Origin: Reticulitermes speratus
Lineage: Eukaryota; Arthropoda; Insecta; Blattodea; Rhinotermitidae
Length of the DNA stretch: 64,000 bases
Assembly: GCA_021186555.1 (NCBI GenBank)
Contig: JAJKFL010000011.1
Span: forward strand, 35,534,923-35,598,922
Direction: 5' to 3'
Part shown: positions 28,288 to 38,990 of the stretch, piece after piece
Numbering within the stretch: position 1 is the first letter of the stretch
Layout of the letters: every line of letters begins with the position of its first letter
The notes under the pieces: generated by a model
What the model was told of the DNA's origin: nothing
Seen by the model: only the letters and a program-made list of their open reading frames with translations
The model's database searches: none
Program-made: the position numbers and the translations under genes

Positions 28288-29464
28288 GTTTAACATTCAA
28301 CAATTCTACGTTCTGCCCACACAGTGTATTTATGTGTTTTGTGTGGATCTCAGAACAAACAGCGATTATTTCACTGTACAGCATTAACTGACTGGTTTGT
28401 ATAACTGAGACGGAGTGTGTTTACTGCGCGGTACGGACTGTATTTATGTGTTTTGTGTGGATCTCAGAACAAACAGCGATTATTTCACTGTACAACATTA
28501 ACTGACTGGTTTGTATAACTGAGACGGAGTGTGTTTACTGCGCGGTACGGACTGTATTTATGTGTTTTGTGTGGATCTCAGAACAAACAGCGATTATTTC
28601 ACTGTACAGCATTAACTGACTGATTTGTATAACTGAGACGGAGTGTGTTTACTGCGCGGTACGGACTGTATTTATGTGTTTTGTGTGGATCTCAGAACAA
28701 ACAGCGATTATTTCACTGTACAACATTAACTGACTGGTTTGTATAACTGAGACGGAGTGTGTTTACTGCGCGGTACGGACTGTATTTATGTGTTTTGTGT
28801 GGATCTCAGAACAAACAGCGATTATTTCACTGTACAGCATTAACTGACTGGTTTGTATAACTGAGACGGAGTGTGTTTACTGCGCGGTACGGACTGTATT
28901 TATGTGTTTTGTGTGGATCTCAGAACAAACAGCGATTATTTCACTGTACAACATTAACTGACTGGTTTGTATAACTGAGACGGAGTGTGTTTACTGCGCG
29001 GTACGGACTGTATTTATGTGTTTTGTGTGGATCTCAGAACAAACAGCGATTATTTCACTGTACAACATTAACTGACTGATTTGTATAACTGAGACGGAGT
29101 GTGTTTACTGCGCGGTACGGACTGTATTTATGTGTTTTGTGTGGATCTCAGAACAAACAGCGATTATTTCACTGTACAACATTAACTGACTGGTTTGTAT
29201 AACTGAGACGGAGTGTGTTTACTGCGCGGTACGGACTGTATTTATGTGTTTTGTGTGGATCTCAGAACAAACAGCGATTATTTCACTGTACAACATTAAC
29301 TGACTGGTTTGTATAACTGAGACGGAGTGTGTTTACTGCGCGGTACGGACTGTATTTATGTGTTTTGTGTGGATCTCAGAACAAACAGCGATTATTTCAC
29401 TGTACAACATTAACTGACTGGTTTGTGTAACTGAGACGGAGTGTGTTTACTGCGCGGTACGGTC
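28288..29464. repeat. 114-bp repeat array 4 (10 units) with head
   Basis: The head GTTTAACATTCAACAATTC plus TACGTTCTGCCCACACAG is followed by exactly ten 114-bp units (28325-29464). Units differ at a few positions only (ACAGCATT or ACAACATT; GACTGG or GACTGA), so the array is recent or homogenised. Confidence 0.93.
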
Positions 29465-29847
29465 TGGATACTTAAAACGTAAATTAGTTTCAGTCTTCGA
29501 AGGGAGGTTTATGCATTTCTTCCGAGCTTTATCTTCATGCACAAGCATTGCTGAATACAGCCTTGTAGCCAGACAGACAGACAGACTGCCTTTCACAGTG
29601 TACAAGGTTTGATAACCTCCAGCCAGTAAGATCAAAGCGATGTCAAAATGTGAGACGACGTGACCTCAGTGTGACCGAACTCTTGGGTTTAGGTCAAGTG
29701 TCAGTAGCAACGAATACGTGCAGGCACAGGCAACAGCACAACAGACCCTCAGGATAATTAACGAGACAAATTAAAGCAAGATAAATTAATTAATATGTAA
29801 CAAGATCCTAATAAATATATTTTGTTTTGCATTATTGGAAAGGAACA
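29465..29847. other. No gene recognised
   Basis: This is unique-looking AT-rich sequence. It begins where the fourth 114-bp array ends and shows no recognisable element. Confidence 0.35.
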
Positions 29848-30075
29848 CTTAAAGAACCTACGTGTAGGTGGAAGGATAATACTAAAACAGAATTTAAGGA
29901 AATAGAATGGAAGATCGTTGATTGGATTCATCTGGCTGAGGTTAGAGGAGAGTGGCGGGCTGTTGTGAAAACAGCAATAAACCTTCGGGTAGCATAAAAT
30001 TCGGGGAATTTTTTGACCAATAGAAAAAGTGTGAACCCCTTAAAAGGGACTTTGTTGCATTGAGTTGGTTAAGTG
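29848..30075 (+). mobile_element. LINE tail, family B, diverged
   Basis: AAGAACCTACGTGTAGGTGG, GATTCATCTGGCTGAGG and GAGTGGCGGGCTGTTGTG align with the copy at 44639-44945. An (AT)n run follows at 30125-30164. Confidence 0.65.
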
Positions 30076-30122
30076 TTAATTGCTATTAAACGTGGTTTAT
30101 CGCTTTATGGCACCAACGCTGC

Positions 30123-30124
<2 letters not shown>

Positions 30125-30164
<40 letters not shown>
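30125..30164. repeat. (AT)n microsatellite
   Basis: About 20 AT dinucleotides. No coding or element context is evident. Confidence 0.9.
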
Positions 30165-30167
<3 letters not shown>

Positions 30168-30224
30168 TTTGTTGTCTTTTTGCGGTGAATGTTTCTATGT
30201 CCGTTTTACATGGAGCATGTGTGG

Positions 30225-30345
30225 AATAATACTGACAAGGAAAACCCTCTCGCAGTGCCAGTTTGTCCACCACAAATCCCACATGGTCTGTCTCGGTACT
30301 CAACACCTGCCTCCACGGTGGGGAGCCAACGAACTGCCTGAGCTA
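30225..30345 (-). mobile_element. SINE family A fragment, minus strand
   Basis: GTTTGTCCACCACAAATCCC, ACATGGTCTGTCTCGG and CTGCCTGAGC are the reverse of the family A body and A box. A B-box-like segment is degraded. Confidence 0.6.
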
Positions 30346-30624
30346 ATATCACTGAAGTGCAATAAAGGCGAGTTTCGCAATGACCCGCATTTACAGTCTC
30401 GCTTAATGCGTCCTTAAGTGTGTTAACGAGTGAAATAAACAGAATAATTGTGACATTAGGAGCCTTATCAGCCGCAGCTATGAAACTGAACACACCCCTT
30501 TACATTCTTAAAACGTTGCTACCTTAGCGGGTAGCAATCAGTGTAGCTATCAGCATAAATCATGCACTTACACAAGTGTTGCTATTCACAGAAAAAACTT
30601 TGCTCCTTTGTTTTTCACCTCCAA

Positions 30625-30732
30625 CATGTTTGGTTGTGCTTAGCAACTCTTGTGTACATGTTTGGTTGTGCTTAGCAACTCTTGTGTACATGTTTGGTTG
30701 TGCTTAGCAACTCTTGTGTACATGTTTGGTTT
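30625..30732. repeat. 32-bp tandem repeat x 3.3
   Basis: Units of CATGTTTGGTTGTGCTTAGC plus AACTCTTGTGTA are at 30625, 30657 and 30689, with a partial unit at 30721. Confidence 0.9.
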
Positions 30733-31584
30733 ACGCTAACATGTTTTATGTTACTGCAATACGTTCTATGTTCAAGTAAAGTACTAAAACCAACGTTCTT
30801 CCATAAAGTAACACTCTGTGACGTCAACATTTTCTGAAACGATATAACTAGCTATAGCTAACTATGTAGCTAAGTAATTCTGAACACAAGACCAACAAAA
30901 TACACAATACTTTTCCTTACATATTTATATTACAACACATTAAACATTCCTACATGTTTCGACCCCCAAGGGATCATCATCAGGGAATCAAATCAAAGTA
31001 AAACCACACAAAAACAAACTACCAACCATTAACAGTAAAAAGATGCAAAAAATAAGTCAAAATATTTAAAATGTAAGCACTCCTTTGTAGTACAGTTGTA
31101 TAAGTGTAATGGATCCTGGTATACAGTATCTCGGAGACAGCCTACGTACTTAACGAACGATAACACAGTATTGTGTTAGTGTTGTGGAGTAGTTAGCGAC
31201 AATACACGGAATGAATAACACAAAATATATCGATGTTCATATCTTATTAATTACACGATTAAGAAAATGGCTGAGAAATCAGATGAATAAACTAATCATT
31301 TAATGGCTAATTAATTAATTTGCTAAAGTATGACCTTTGATAAGTAAGTCACAATCCTGCAACACCGTAGTCAAACGACGCCACAACTGAACATTTCACT
31401 CCCCCCTATCCACACGCTGTAATATCTCTGTCTCTCTCCCCTGCATATCAAAAATAACTCATTCCAAAGACGTTTCGCCAATAAATTTCCACACTCAAGT
31501 CCTACTTATTCCACGCAAGCTACATGTCCACATCATCACGACCTTGACGTCATCGTACATAGCAATGTCAAACGTTCCACTCAC
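30733..31584. other. No gene; foldback-type arm
   Basis: AT-rich. A single foldback-signature arm, CATGTTTCGACCCCCAAGGG with ATCATCATCAGGG, lies at about 30950-30985. No matching second arm was seen nearby. Confidence 0.4.
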
Positions 31585-31706
31585 CACTCTAAGTTCCACA
31601 CGGAGTGGCAGGGAGCGTGTCTCAGTGCGGTGATGGGGAGTGTCACCTCGAACTCTACCTCCATGTCCGGGTGGCCTCCTCCACCGCCGTCTGTCTGCTT
31701 GTCCAT
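31585..31706 (-). CDS. Candidate GC3-rich first exon, function unrecognised
   Basis: ATG at 31704-31706, after an upstream in-frame TGA, opens 40 codons. They begin MDKQTDGGGGGHPDMEVEFE, continue VTLPITALRHAPCHSVWNLE and end at TG|GTGAGTGG, a strong donor. Third positions are GC-rich, as in the kat-60L1 exons and unlike the flanks. The end phase (two bases left over) is what kat-60L1 exon 2 accepts, so it could be an alternative first exon of that gene. It could equally start an unrelated gene. I recognise no domain. Confidence 0.4.
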
Positions 31707-31987
31707 GCCACCGACTGACCACTGTCCACCCTGCGCGCAGCCTACAACTGCTCACACCTGCGCTGTGTCGAGTATACCACCCGCAACGCGGTCTGGCTAG
31801 CAGAATGCTAACTGACCGACAAGTGCCCGCTATTCTGACAGTTCTCTTTATTCCCCCCCCCCCCCGCACCTCAAGGTGAACCAAGTCCAACTGTCTGCCG
31901 ACAGCCTGTTACACTAGACATGGCTGTTATTATGCATCTTGTCCATAGTCTTGCCTTTTTCGGACACAACATTTCGAAAACTGGATA

Positions 31988-32071
31988 TAGGCACAGTGTT
32001 CACACTCGTAGGCACAGTGTTCACACTCGTAGGCACAGTGTTCACACTCGTAGGCACAGTGTTCACACTCG
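31988..32071. repeat. 21-bp tandem repeat x 4
   Basis: Four identical units of TAGGCACAGTGTTCACACTC plus G. Confidence 0.95.
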
Positions 32072-32198
32072 ATCCTTTACTAGAATTTGTTTCCATCAGG
32101 ATGACAGAAAAAGGTACACTTTCGAAAATGAGTGTTGTTCGAAAATCATAATATGATGGATGGTGCCCAAAAATTATCATTAAATTCTGGTATAATAC

Positions 32199-33176
32199 AT
32201 TACGTTAGGTCATAGCGGTTTCCTACACTAAATTGTTAGGTCACAGCAGTTTCATACACTAAATTGCGTTGTCACAGCAGTTTCCTACACTAAATTACGT
32301 TATGTCACAGCAGTTTCCTACACTAAATTACGTTAGGTCACAGAGGTTTCCTACGCGAAATTACGTTAGGTTACAGCAGTTTCGTACACCAAATTACGTT
32401 AGGTCACAGCAGTTTCCTACACCAAATTACGTTAGGTCACAGCAGTTTCCTACACTAAATTACGTTATGTCATAGAGGTTTCCTACACTAAATTACGTTA
32501 GGTCACAGCAGTTTCCTACACTAATTACGTTAGGTCACAGCAGTTTCCTACACTAAATTACGTTAGGTCACAGCAGTTTCCTACACTAAATTACGTTAGG
32601 TCACAGCAGTTTCCTACACTAAATTACGTTAGGTCACAGCAGTTTCCTACACTAAATTACGTTAGGTCACAGCAGTTTCCTACACTAAATTACGTTAGGT
32701 CACAGCAGTTTCCTACACTAAATTACGTTAGGTCACAGCAGTTTCGTACACCAAATTACGTTAGGTCACAGCAGTTTCCTACACCAAATTACGTTAGGTC
32801 ACAGCAGTTTCCTACACTAAATTACGTTAGGTCACAGCAGTTTCCTACACTAAATTACGTTAGGTCACAGCAGTTTCCTACACCAAATTACGTTAGGTCA
32901 CAGCAGTTTCCTACACTAAATTACGTTAGGTCACAGCAGTTTCCTACACTAAATTACGTTAGGTCACAGCAGTTTCCTACACTAAATTACGTTAGGTCAC
33001 AGCAGTTTCCTACACCAAATTACGTTAGGTCACAGCAGTTTCCTACACTAAATTACGTTAGGTCACAGCAGTTTCCTACACTAAATTACGTTAGGTCACA
33101 GCAGTTTCCTACACTAAATTACGTTAGGTCACAGCAGTTTCCTACACTAAATTACGTTAGGTCACAGCAGTTTCCT
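32199..33176. repeat. 33-bp minisatellite, about 30 copies
   Basis: The unit is ATTACGTTAGGTCACAGCAG plus TTTCCTACACTAA. Units near the left end are more diverged (GTTATGTCA, GAGGTTTCC) than the almost identical units from 32520 on, suggesting expansion toward the right. Confidence 0.95.
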
Positions 33177-33423
33177 TCCAAATCTTTCCCAATTTATTAT
33201 TCACTAATAATCTTATCGTCTGCCGCCATGTAATATGAGCCACTGACAGCGTCTCTTAAGTACAGCAATGAGTATGAAACTTGGTCTGTCACACCAAGAG
33301 AACACAAACTGGAAGTGTACCAAATAGGGTGTTGTGGGGAGTGGAGGGTGCGAGGGGGAGGATGGACATATGTGAAATGAGAAGCTTCATGACGTCATTC
33401 CTCACCAAATATTATTAAATCAA
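33177..33423. other. No gene recognised
   Basis: Short unique stretch between the 33-bp minisatellite and a LINE tail fragment. Confidence 0.4.
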
Positions 33424-33690
33424 GGATGATGAGATGGGCTGGGCATGTGGTACACACACGACTGATCACAAATGCACGTAAATTTTGAAGACCTATTGAA
33501 TGAACTGTGTGCATATAAGATAATATTAAATGGACCTTACAGGGTGTGCTCATTTAATTCAAGACAGGATCCAGTGTTAGGCTGTTGTGAAAATGGTAAT
33601 AAACATTTGGGTTCCATAAAGAAGCAAGAAACTCTTCACCAGTTGGTGACAATCAGATTCACAATTAGGCCTCTGCTCTTTGGCGCTGAT
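33424..33690 (+). mobile_element. LINE tail family B, diverged and mixed
   Basis: GATGAGATGGGCTGGGCATG, AATATTAAATGGACCTTAC, TTAGGCTGTTGTGAAAATGG and TAATAAACATTTGGG correspond to the 44639 copy, with internal divergence. ACAGGGTGTTTTTGTC at about 33808 is an element-terminus motif. Confidence 0.55.
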
Positions 33691-33946
33691 TGCTCTGTTA
33701 ATGTCATGTGGTATCTCGAAAGGTGATCGAACCCAGTCCGTCCCGAATAAAAGTCCCTACCTTTAATATAATCTGCTTGATTCAGTGTCTGCAGACGATA
33801 ACATACAGGGTGTTTTTGTCATAAAATGGCAGTTTGTAAAACTTAAAATGCTGAAAGAATCGTCGCAATATCGCATTGCGTTTAGCAGATATGGCAATTA
33901 ACTGTAATTATTTACTATAGCATCACCCGGTACAAGCAAGCTACTA

Positions 33947-34122
33947 TCGATACCCAAGCTACTATCGATACCCAAGCTACTATCAATACCCAAGCTACTA
34001 TCGATACCCAAGCTACTATCGATACCCAAGCTACTATCGATACCCAAGCTACTATCGATACCCAAGCTACTATCGATACCAAAGCTACTATCGATACCCA
34101 AGCTACTATCGATACCCAAGCT
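33947..34122. repeat. 18-bp tandem repeat, about 10 copies
   Basis: The unit is CAAGCTACTATCGATACC, nearly perfect apart from single substitutions. The open frames through it are a consequence of the 18-bp period (a multiple of 3) and not evidence for a gene. Confidence 0.93.
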
Positions 34123-34234
34123 GGCTCTCCCAGCTGCAGAATATACAAATAGATCGAAACGTAACAAAAACCGCCTGCTGCTTCTGCTGCACGCCTCACA
34201 GCACTGTCGAAGAAGTTGCAGCATTAACACGGCG

Positions 34235-34490
34235 ACTCCATATCTCTATATCTACGCCATGGAGGCATATAGGTGAAGTAGATATATAGATATATAGATG
34301 GAGGTGCGTGGTCAGCTTTACGGAACGGCCGCTTTACTCCCGCTCCCCAATGAATAAGTGGCTTGGTGGGCGCCACTTCCGGTTCGAACGTTTTAGAGAA
34401 GAATTTCTTGCCTCTGCCGGAAGTGGAACCACTCGGCAGACAAGCCCGCAATCTGCTCACTATACCGACGGAGCTATCGAGTCTGAACTT
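34235..34490 (-). mobile_element. SINE family C, minus strand
   Basis: It includes GGAGGTGCGTGGTCAGC, GGCCGCTTTACTCCCGC, TTCCGGTTCGAACG and CCGACGGAGCTATCGAG. A short (ATAG/ATAT)n lies at its body end. Confidence 0.6.
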
Positions 34491-34915
34491 CAGTAGGACA
34501 GTTGGGTCGTAAGAGGGAAATTATTGAGTGCTGGCATATCTATGAAAAGCAGGGGTGGGTAAAGTATTTCAGACCCACGGCGAATTTTGACCTTAGTAGT
34601 AAGAAGCCCTCCTGGTATATATTTTAATTCTTTTGGATATTTTTGTTACATTTAACATTTTTCAAATTCGTAAATAACTAAATAAATTACCTTTGAACAA
34701 AGGGATAAAAAAGAAAATTTAAGTTAAGGGCCCATTTCTCGCTCGGGATTTTCGTAAAATAATTTGTGCAGTTGTGGCGTGTATAGTGATCGGTTTACGC
34801 ATTAAATGTTTGCCAGTTAAAAACAATGGTGGAGACAGATAGCTTTATGAATTTGTGTTCTTACCAGAGACGGACAGACGGACGGAGGAACGAAACCATC
34901 GAGACAATATACAAT

Positions 34916-35191
34916 CTAACCCGGTTATAACGACATCGGTTTATACAACACTTCGTCTATAGCGTCAGATACGCTGTGCTTTCAATTAATCCCTCACTGT
35001 TAACCATAACATTATACTCCTCGGTTATAACGACATCTGTTTATACGACACCTCGTCTATAACGTCAGATATTCTGTGGTACCAATTAATTCCTCACTGT
35101 TCACAATAACATTATTCTGCTCGGTTATAACAACACTCGTTTATAACGACACAAAATATTCAGTCCCTTTCATTACGTTATAACCGAGTTC
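34916..35191. mobile_element. pogo-like MITE with 100-bp internal repeats (older copy)
   Basis: The terminal segments AACCCGGTTATAACGAC and CGTTATAACCGAGTT form inverted repeats. Inside are about two diverged copies of the 100-bp unit (TTATAACGACATCTGTTTAT to ATAACATTATACTCCTCGG). It is the sister of the element at 40418-41299. Confidence 0.65.
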
Positions 35192-35209
35192 AACAATACA
35201 CGTACATCA

Positions 35210-37831
35210 GAGCTACATTAAGTCTCAGTCCATACAGTTGTGCCGCCCAACAGCACAGCAGTATGTGCACTGTTAGCTACATTAAGTCTCAGTCCATACA
35301 GTTGTGCCGCCCAACAGCGCAGCAGTATGTGCACTGTTAGCTACATTAAGTCTCAGTCCATACAGTTGTGCCGCCCAACAGCGCAGCAGTATGTGCACTG
35401 TTAGCTACATTAAGTCTCAGTCCAGACAGTTGTGCCGCCCAACAGCGCAGCAGTATGTGCACTGTTAGCTACATTAAGTCTCAGTCCATACAGTTGTGCC
35501 GCCCAACAGCGCAGCAGTATGTGCACTGTTAGCTACATTAAGTCTCAGTCCATACAGTTGTGCCGCCCAACAGCACAGCAGTATGTGCACTGTTAGCTAC
35601 ATTAAGTCTCAGTCCATACAGTTGTGCCGCCCAACAGCACAGCAGTATGTGCACTGTTAGCTACATTAAGTCTCAGTCCAGACAGTTGTGCCGCCCAACA
35701 GCACAGCAGTATGTGCACTGTTAGCTACATTAAGTCTCAGTCCAGACAGTTGTGCCGCCCAACAGCGCAGCAGTATGTGCACTGTTAGCTACATTAAGTC
35801 TCAGTCCATACAGTTGTGCCGCCCAACAGCACAGCAGTATGTGCACTGTTAGCTACATTAAGTCTCAGTCCAGACAGTTGTGCCGCCCAACAGCGCAGCA
35901 GTATGTGCACTGTTAGCTACATTAAGTCTCAGTCCATACAGTTGTGCCGCCCAACAGCACAGCAGTATGTGCACTGTTAGCTACATTAAGTCTCAGTCCA
36001 TACAGTTGTGCCGCCCAACAGCACAGCAGTATGTGCACTGTTAGCTACATTAAGTCTCAGTCCATACAGTTGTGCCGCCCAACAGCACAGCAGTATGTGC
36101 ACTGTTAGCTACATTAAGTCTCAGTCCAGACAGTTGTGCCGCCCAACAGCACAGCAGTATGTGCACTGTTAGCTACATTAAGTCTCAGTCCATACAGTTG
36201 TGCCGCCCAACAGCGCAGCAGTATGTGCACTGTTAGCTACATTAAGTCTCAGTCCAGACAGTTGTGCCGCCCAACAGCACAGCAGTATGTGCACTGTTAG
36301 CTACATTAAGTCTCAGTCCATACAGTTGTGCCGCCCAACAGCGCAGCAGTATGTGCACTGTTAGCTACATTAAGTCTCAGTCCAGACAGTTGTGCCGCCC
36401 AACAGCGCAGCAGTATGTGCACTGTTAGCTACATTAAGTCTCAGTCCATACAGTTGTGCCGCCCAACAGCGCAGCAGTATGTGCACTGTTAGCTACATTA
36501 AGTCTCAGTCCATACAGTTGTGCCGCCCAACAGCGCAGCAGTATGTGCACTGTTAGCTACATTAAGTCTCAGTCCATACAGTTGTGCCGCCCAACAGCAC
36601 AGCAGTATGTGCACTGTTAGCTACATTAAGTCTCAGTCCAGACAGTTGTGCCACCCAACAGCGCAGCAGTATGTGCACTGTTAGCTACATTAAGTCTCAG
36701 TCCATACAGTTGTGCCGCCCAACAGCACAGCAGTATGTGCACTGTTAGCTACATTAAGTCTCAGTCCATACAGTTGTGCCGCCCAACAGCACAGCAGTAT
36801 GTGCACTGTTAGCTACATTAAGTCTCAGTCCAGACAGTTGTGCCGCCCAACAGCACAGCAGTATGTGCACTGTTAGCTACATTAAGTCTCAGTCCATACA
36901 GTTGTGCGCGCCCAACAGCACAGCAGTATGTGCACTGTTAGCTACATTAAGTCTCAGTCCATACAGTTGTGCCGCCCAACAGCACAGCAGTATGTGCACT
37001 GTTAGCTACATTAAGTCTCAGTCCAGACAGTTGTGCCGCCCAACAGCACAGCAGTATGTGCACTGTTAGCTACATTAAGTCTCAGTCCAGACAGTTGTGC
37101 CGCCAAACAGCGCAGCAGTATGTGCACTGTTAGCTACATTAAGTCTCAGTCCAGACAGTTGTGCCGCCCAACAGCACAGCAGTATGTGCACTGTTAGCTA
37201 CATTAAGTCTCAGTCCAGACAGTTGTGCCGCCCAACAGCACAGCAGTATGTGCACTGTTAGCTACATTAAGTCTCAGTCCATACAGTTGTGCCGCCCAAC
37301 AGCACAGCAGTATGTGCACTGTTAGCTACATTAAGTCTCAGTCCAGACAGTTGTGCCGCCCAACAGCACAGCAGTATGTGCACTGTTAGCTACATTAAGT
37401 CTCAGTCCAGACAGTTGTGCCGCCCAACAGCACAGCAGTATGTGCACTGTTAGCTACATTAAGTCTCAGTCCATACAGTTGTGCCGCCCAACAGCGCAGC
37501 AGTATGTGCACTGTTAGCTACATTAAGTCTCAGTCCATACAGTTGTGCCGCCCAACAGCGCAGCAGTATGTGCACTGTTAGCTACATTAAGTCTCAGTCC
37601 ATACAGTTGTGCCGCCCAACAGCGCAGCAGTATGTGCACTGTTAGCTACATTAAGTCTCAGTCCAGACAGTTGTGCCGCCCAACAGCACAGCAGTATGTG
37701 CACTGTTAGCTACATTAAGTCTCAGTCCATACAGTTGTGCCGCCCAACAGCACAGCAGTATGTGCACTGTTAGCTACATTAAGTCTCAGTCCATACAGTT
37801 GTGCCGCCCAACAGCGCAGCAGTATGTGCAG
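35210..37831. repeat. 64-bp minisatellite, about 41 copies (2.6 kb)
   Basis: The unit runs TTAGCTACATTAAGTCTCAG, then TCCATACAGTTGTGCCGCCC, then AACAGCACAGCAGTATGTGC and ACTG. Only two positions vary often (CCATACAG or CCAGACAG; AGCACAGC or AGCGCAGC), giving a small set of unit types in a non-random order. The right edge is about 20 bp from the donor of the candidate exon at 37854-37967. Confidence 0.95.
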
Positions 37832-37853
37832 TTTCCACTGTGACGACCCTTAC

Positions 37854-37967
37854 CTGACAACGGGCAGGAACGACCCCGTGCCCAGCAGAGTCCCGCGCCG
37901 TTCCACCACCACCTTCTCCTCTCTCGTTATCATCTCTGCGCTGTTCATCAGGTACAAGCCCGCAGAA
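37854..37967 (-). CDS. Candidate exon in GC-rich island, function unrecognised
   Basis: It is bounded by acceptor TTGTGTTCACAG and donor CAG|GTAAGG. One frame reads (x)SAGLYLMNSAEMITREEK and then VVVERRGTLLGTGSFLPVV(R), with GC-rich third positions. A second frame (starting FCGLVPDEQRR) is also open. Methionines at 37946-37948 and 37931-37933 could make it a first exon. It ends with two leftover bases, as the 31585 candidate and kat-60L1 exon 1 do, so an alternative kat-60L1 start is possible. No domain was recognised. Confidence 0.4.
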
Positions 37968-38149
37968 CTGTGAACACAACAAAGCGAACGTGACGAAACC
38001 GTGACAGGTGGGACATGCAGTAAACGTCGGTGTAACCGTCTGTCTTGTCGCAAGGCCTCTACTTACACAAGACAGGACAAAGTACAGTCATTCCACAAAT
38101 GGGATTCGAAACAGCGATCATAATACTAGAGTGTATTTGGTCAGTACAG
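37968..38149. other. No gene recognised
   Basis: Short unique stretch between the candidate exon and the LINE family A fragment. Confidence 0.4.
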
Positions 38150-38300
38150 TATAGGAAGAAGACGTAAGCAGCTACTGGTCGAATATAAGGAAACGAGAGA
38201 ATACTGGAAATTGAAAGAGGAAGCACTAGATCGCACCCTGCGAAGAACTCGCTTTGGAAGAGGCTACGGACCTGTCGTAAGACAGACTACAGAATGAAGA
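38150..38300 (+). mobile_element. LINE tail family A, 3' fragment
   Basis: GGAAGAAGACGTAAGCAGCT, GAATACTGGAAATTGAAAG and TTTGGAAGAGGCTACGGACC match 15045-15190 closely. Its last 39 bp is the founder of the array that follows. Confidence 0.8.
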
Positions 38301-38990
38301 GGCTACGGACCTGTCGTAAGACAGACTACAGAATGAAGAGGCTACGGACCTGTCGTAAGACAGACATACAGAATGAAGAGGCTACGGACCTGTCGTAAGA
38401 CAGACTACAGAATGAAAAGGCTACGGACCTGTCGTAAGACAGACTACAGAATGAAGAGGCTACGGACCTGTCGTAAGACAGACTACAGAATGAAGAGGCT
38501 ACGGACCTGTCGTAAGACAGACTACAGAATGAAGAGGCTACGGACCTGTCGTAAGACAGACTACAGAGTGAAGAGGCTACGGACCTGTCGTAAGACAGAC
38601 TACAGAATGAAGAGGCTACGGACCTGTCGTAAGACAGACTACAGAATGAAGAGGCTACGGACCTGTCGTAAGACAGACTACAGAATGAAGAGGCTACGGA
38701 CCTGTCGTAAGACAGACTACAGAATGAAGAGGCTACCGACCTGTCGTAAGACAGACTACAGAATGAAGAGGCTACGGACCTGTCGTAAGACAGACTACAG
38801 AATGAAGAGGCTACGGACCTGTCGTAAGACAGACTACAGAATGAAGAGGCTACGGACCTGTCGTAAGACAGACTACAGAATGAAGAGGCTACGGACCTGT
38901 CGTAAGACAGACTACAGAATGAAGAGGCTACGGACCTGTCGTAAGACAGACTACAGAGTGAAGAGGCTACGGACCTGTCGTAAGAGACTG
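38260..38990. repeat. 39-bp minisatellite from a LINE terminus, about 19 copies
   Basis: The unit AATGAAGAGGCTACGGACCT plus GTCGTAAGACAGACTACAG is identical to the end of the LINE family A tail (GGCTATGGACCTGTCGTAAG at 15155-15174). A 39-bp period (13 codons) keeps a 228-codon frame open (MKRLRTCRKTDYR repeats), which I regard as a by-product. Confidence 0.93.

Noticed and set aside
32199-33176. CRISPR-like array
   Set aside because: Units are contiguous with no unique spacers, and the context is an insect nuclear genome. It is a minisatellite.
33898-34230. Frame with SLGIDS repeats
   Set aside because: An 18-bp simple tandem repeat. Periodicity keeps the frame open.
36776-37973. Repeat-spanning frames reading CALLATLSLSP
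   Set aside because: They follow the 64-bp minisatellite, which shifts frame every unit. Not a gene.
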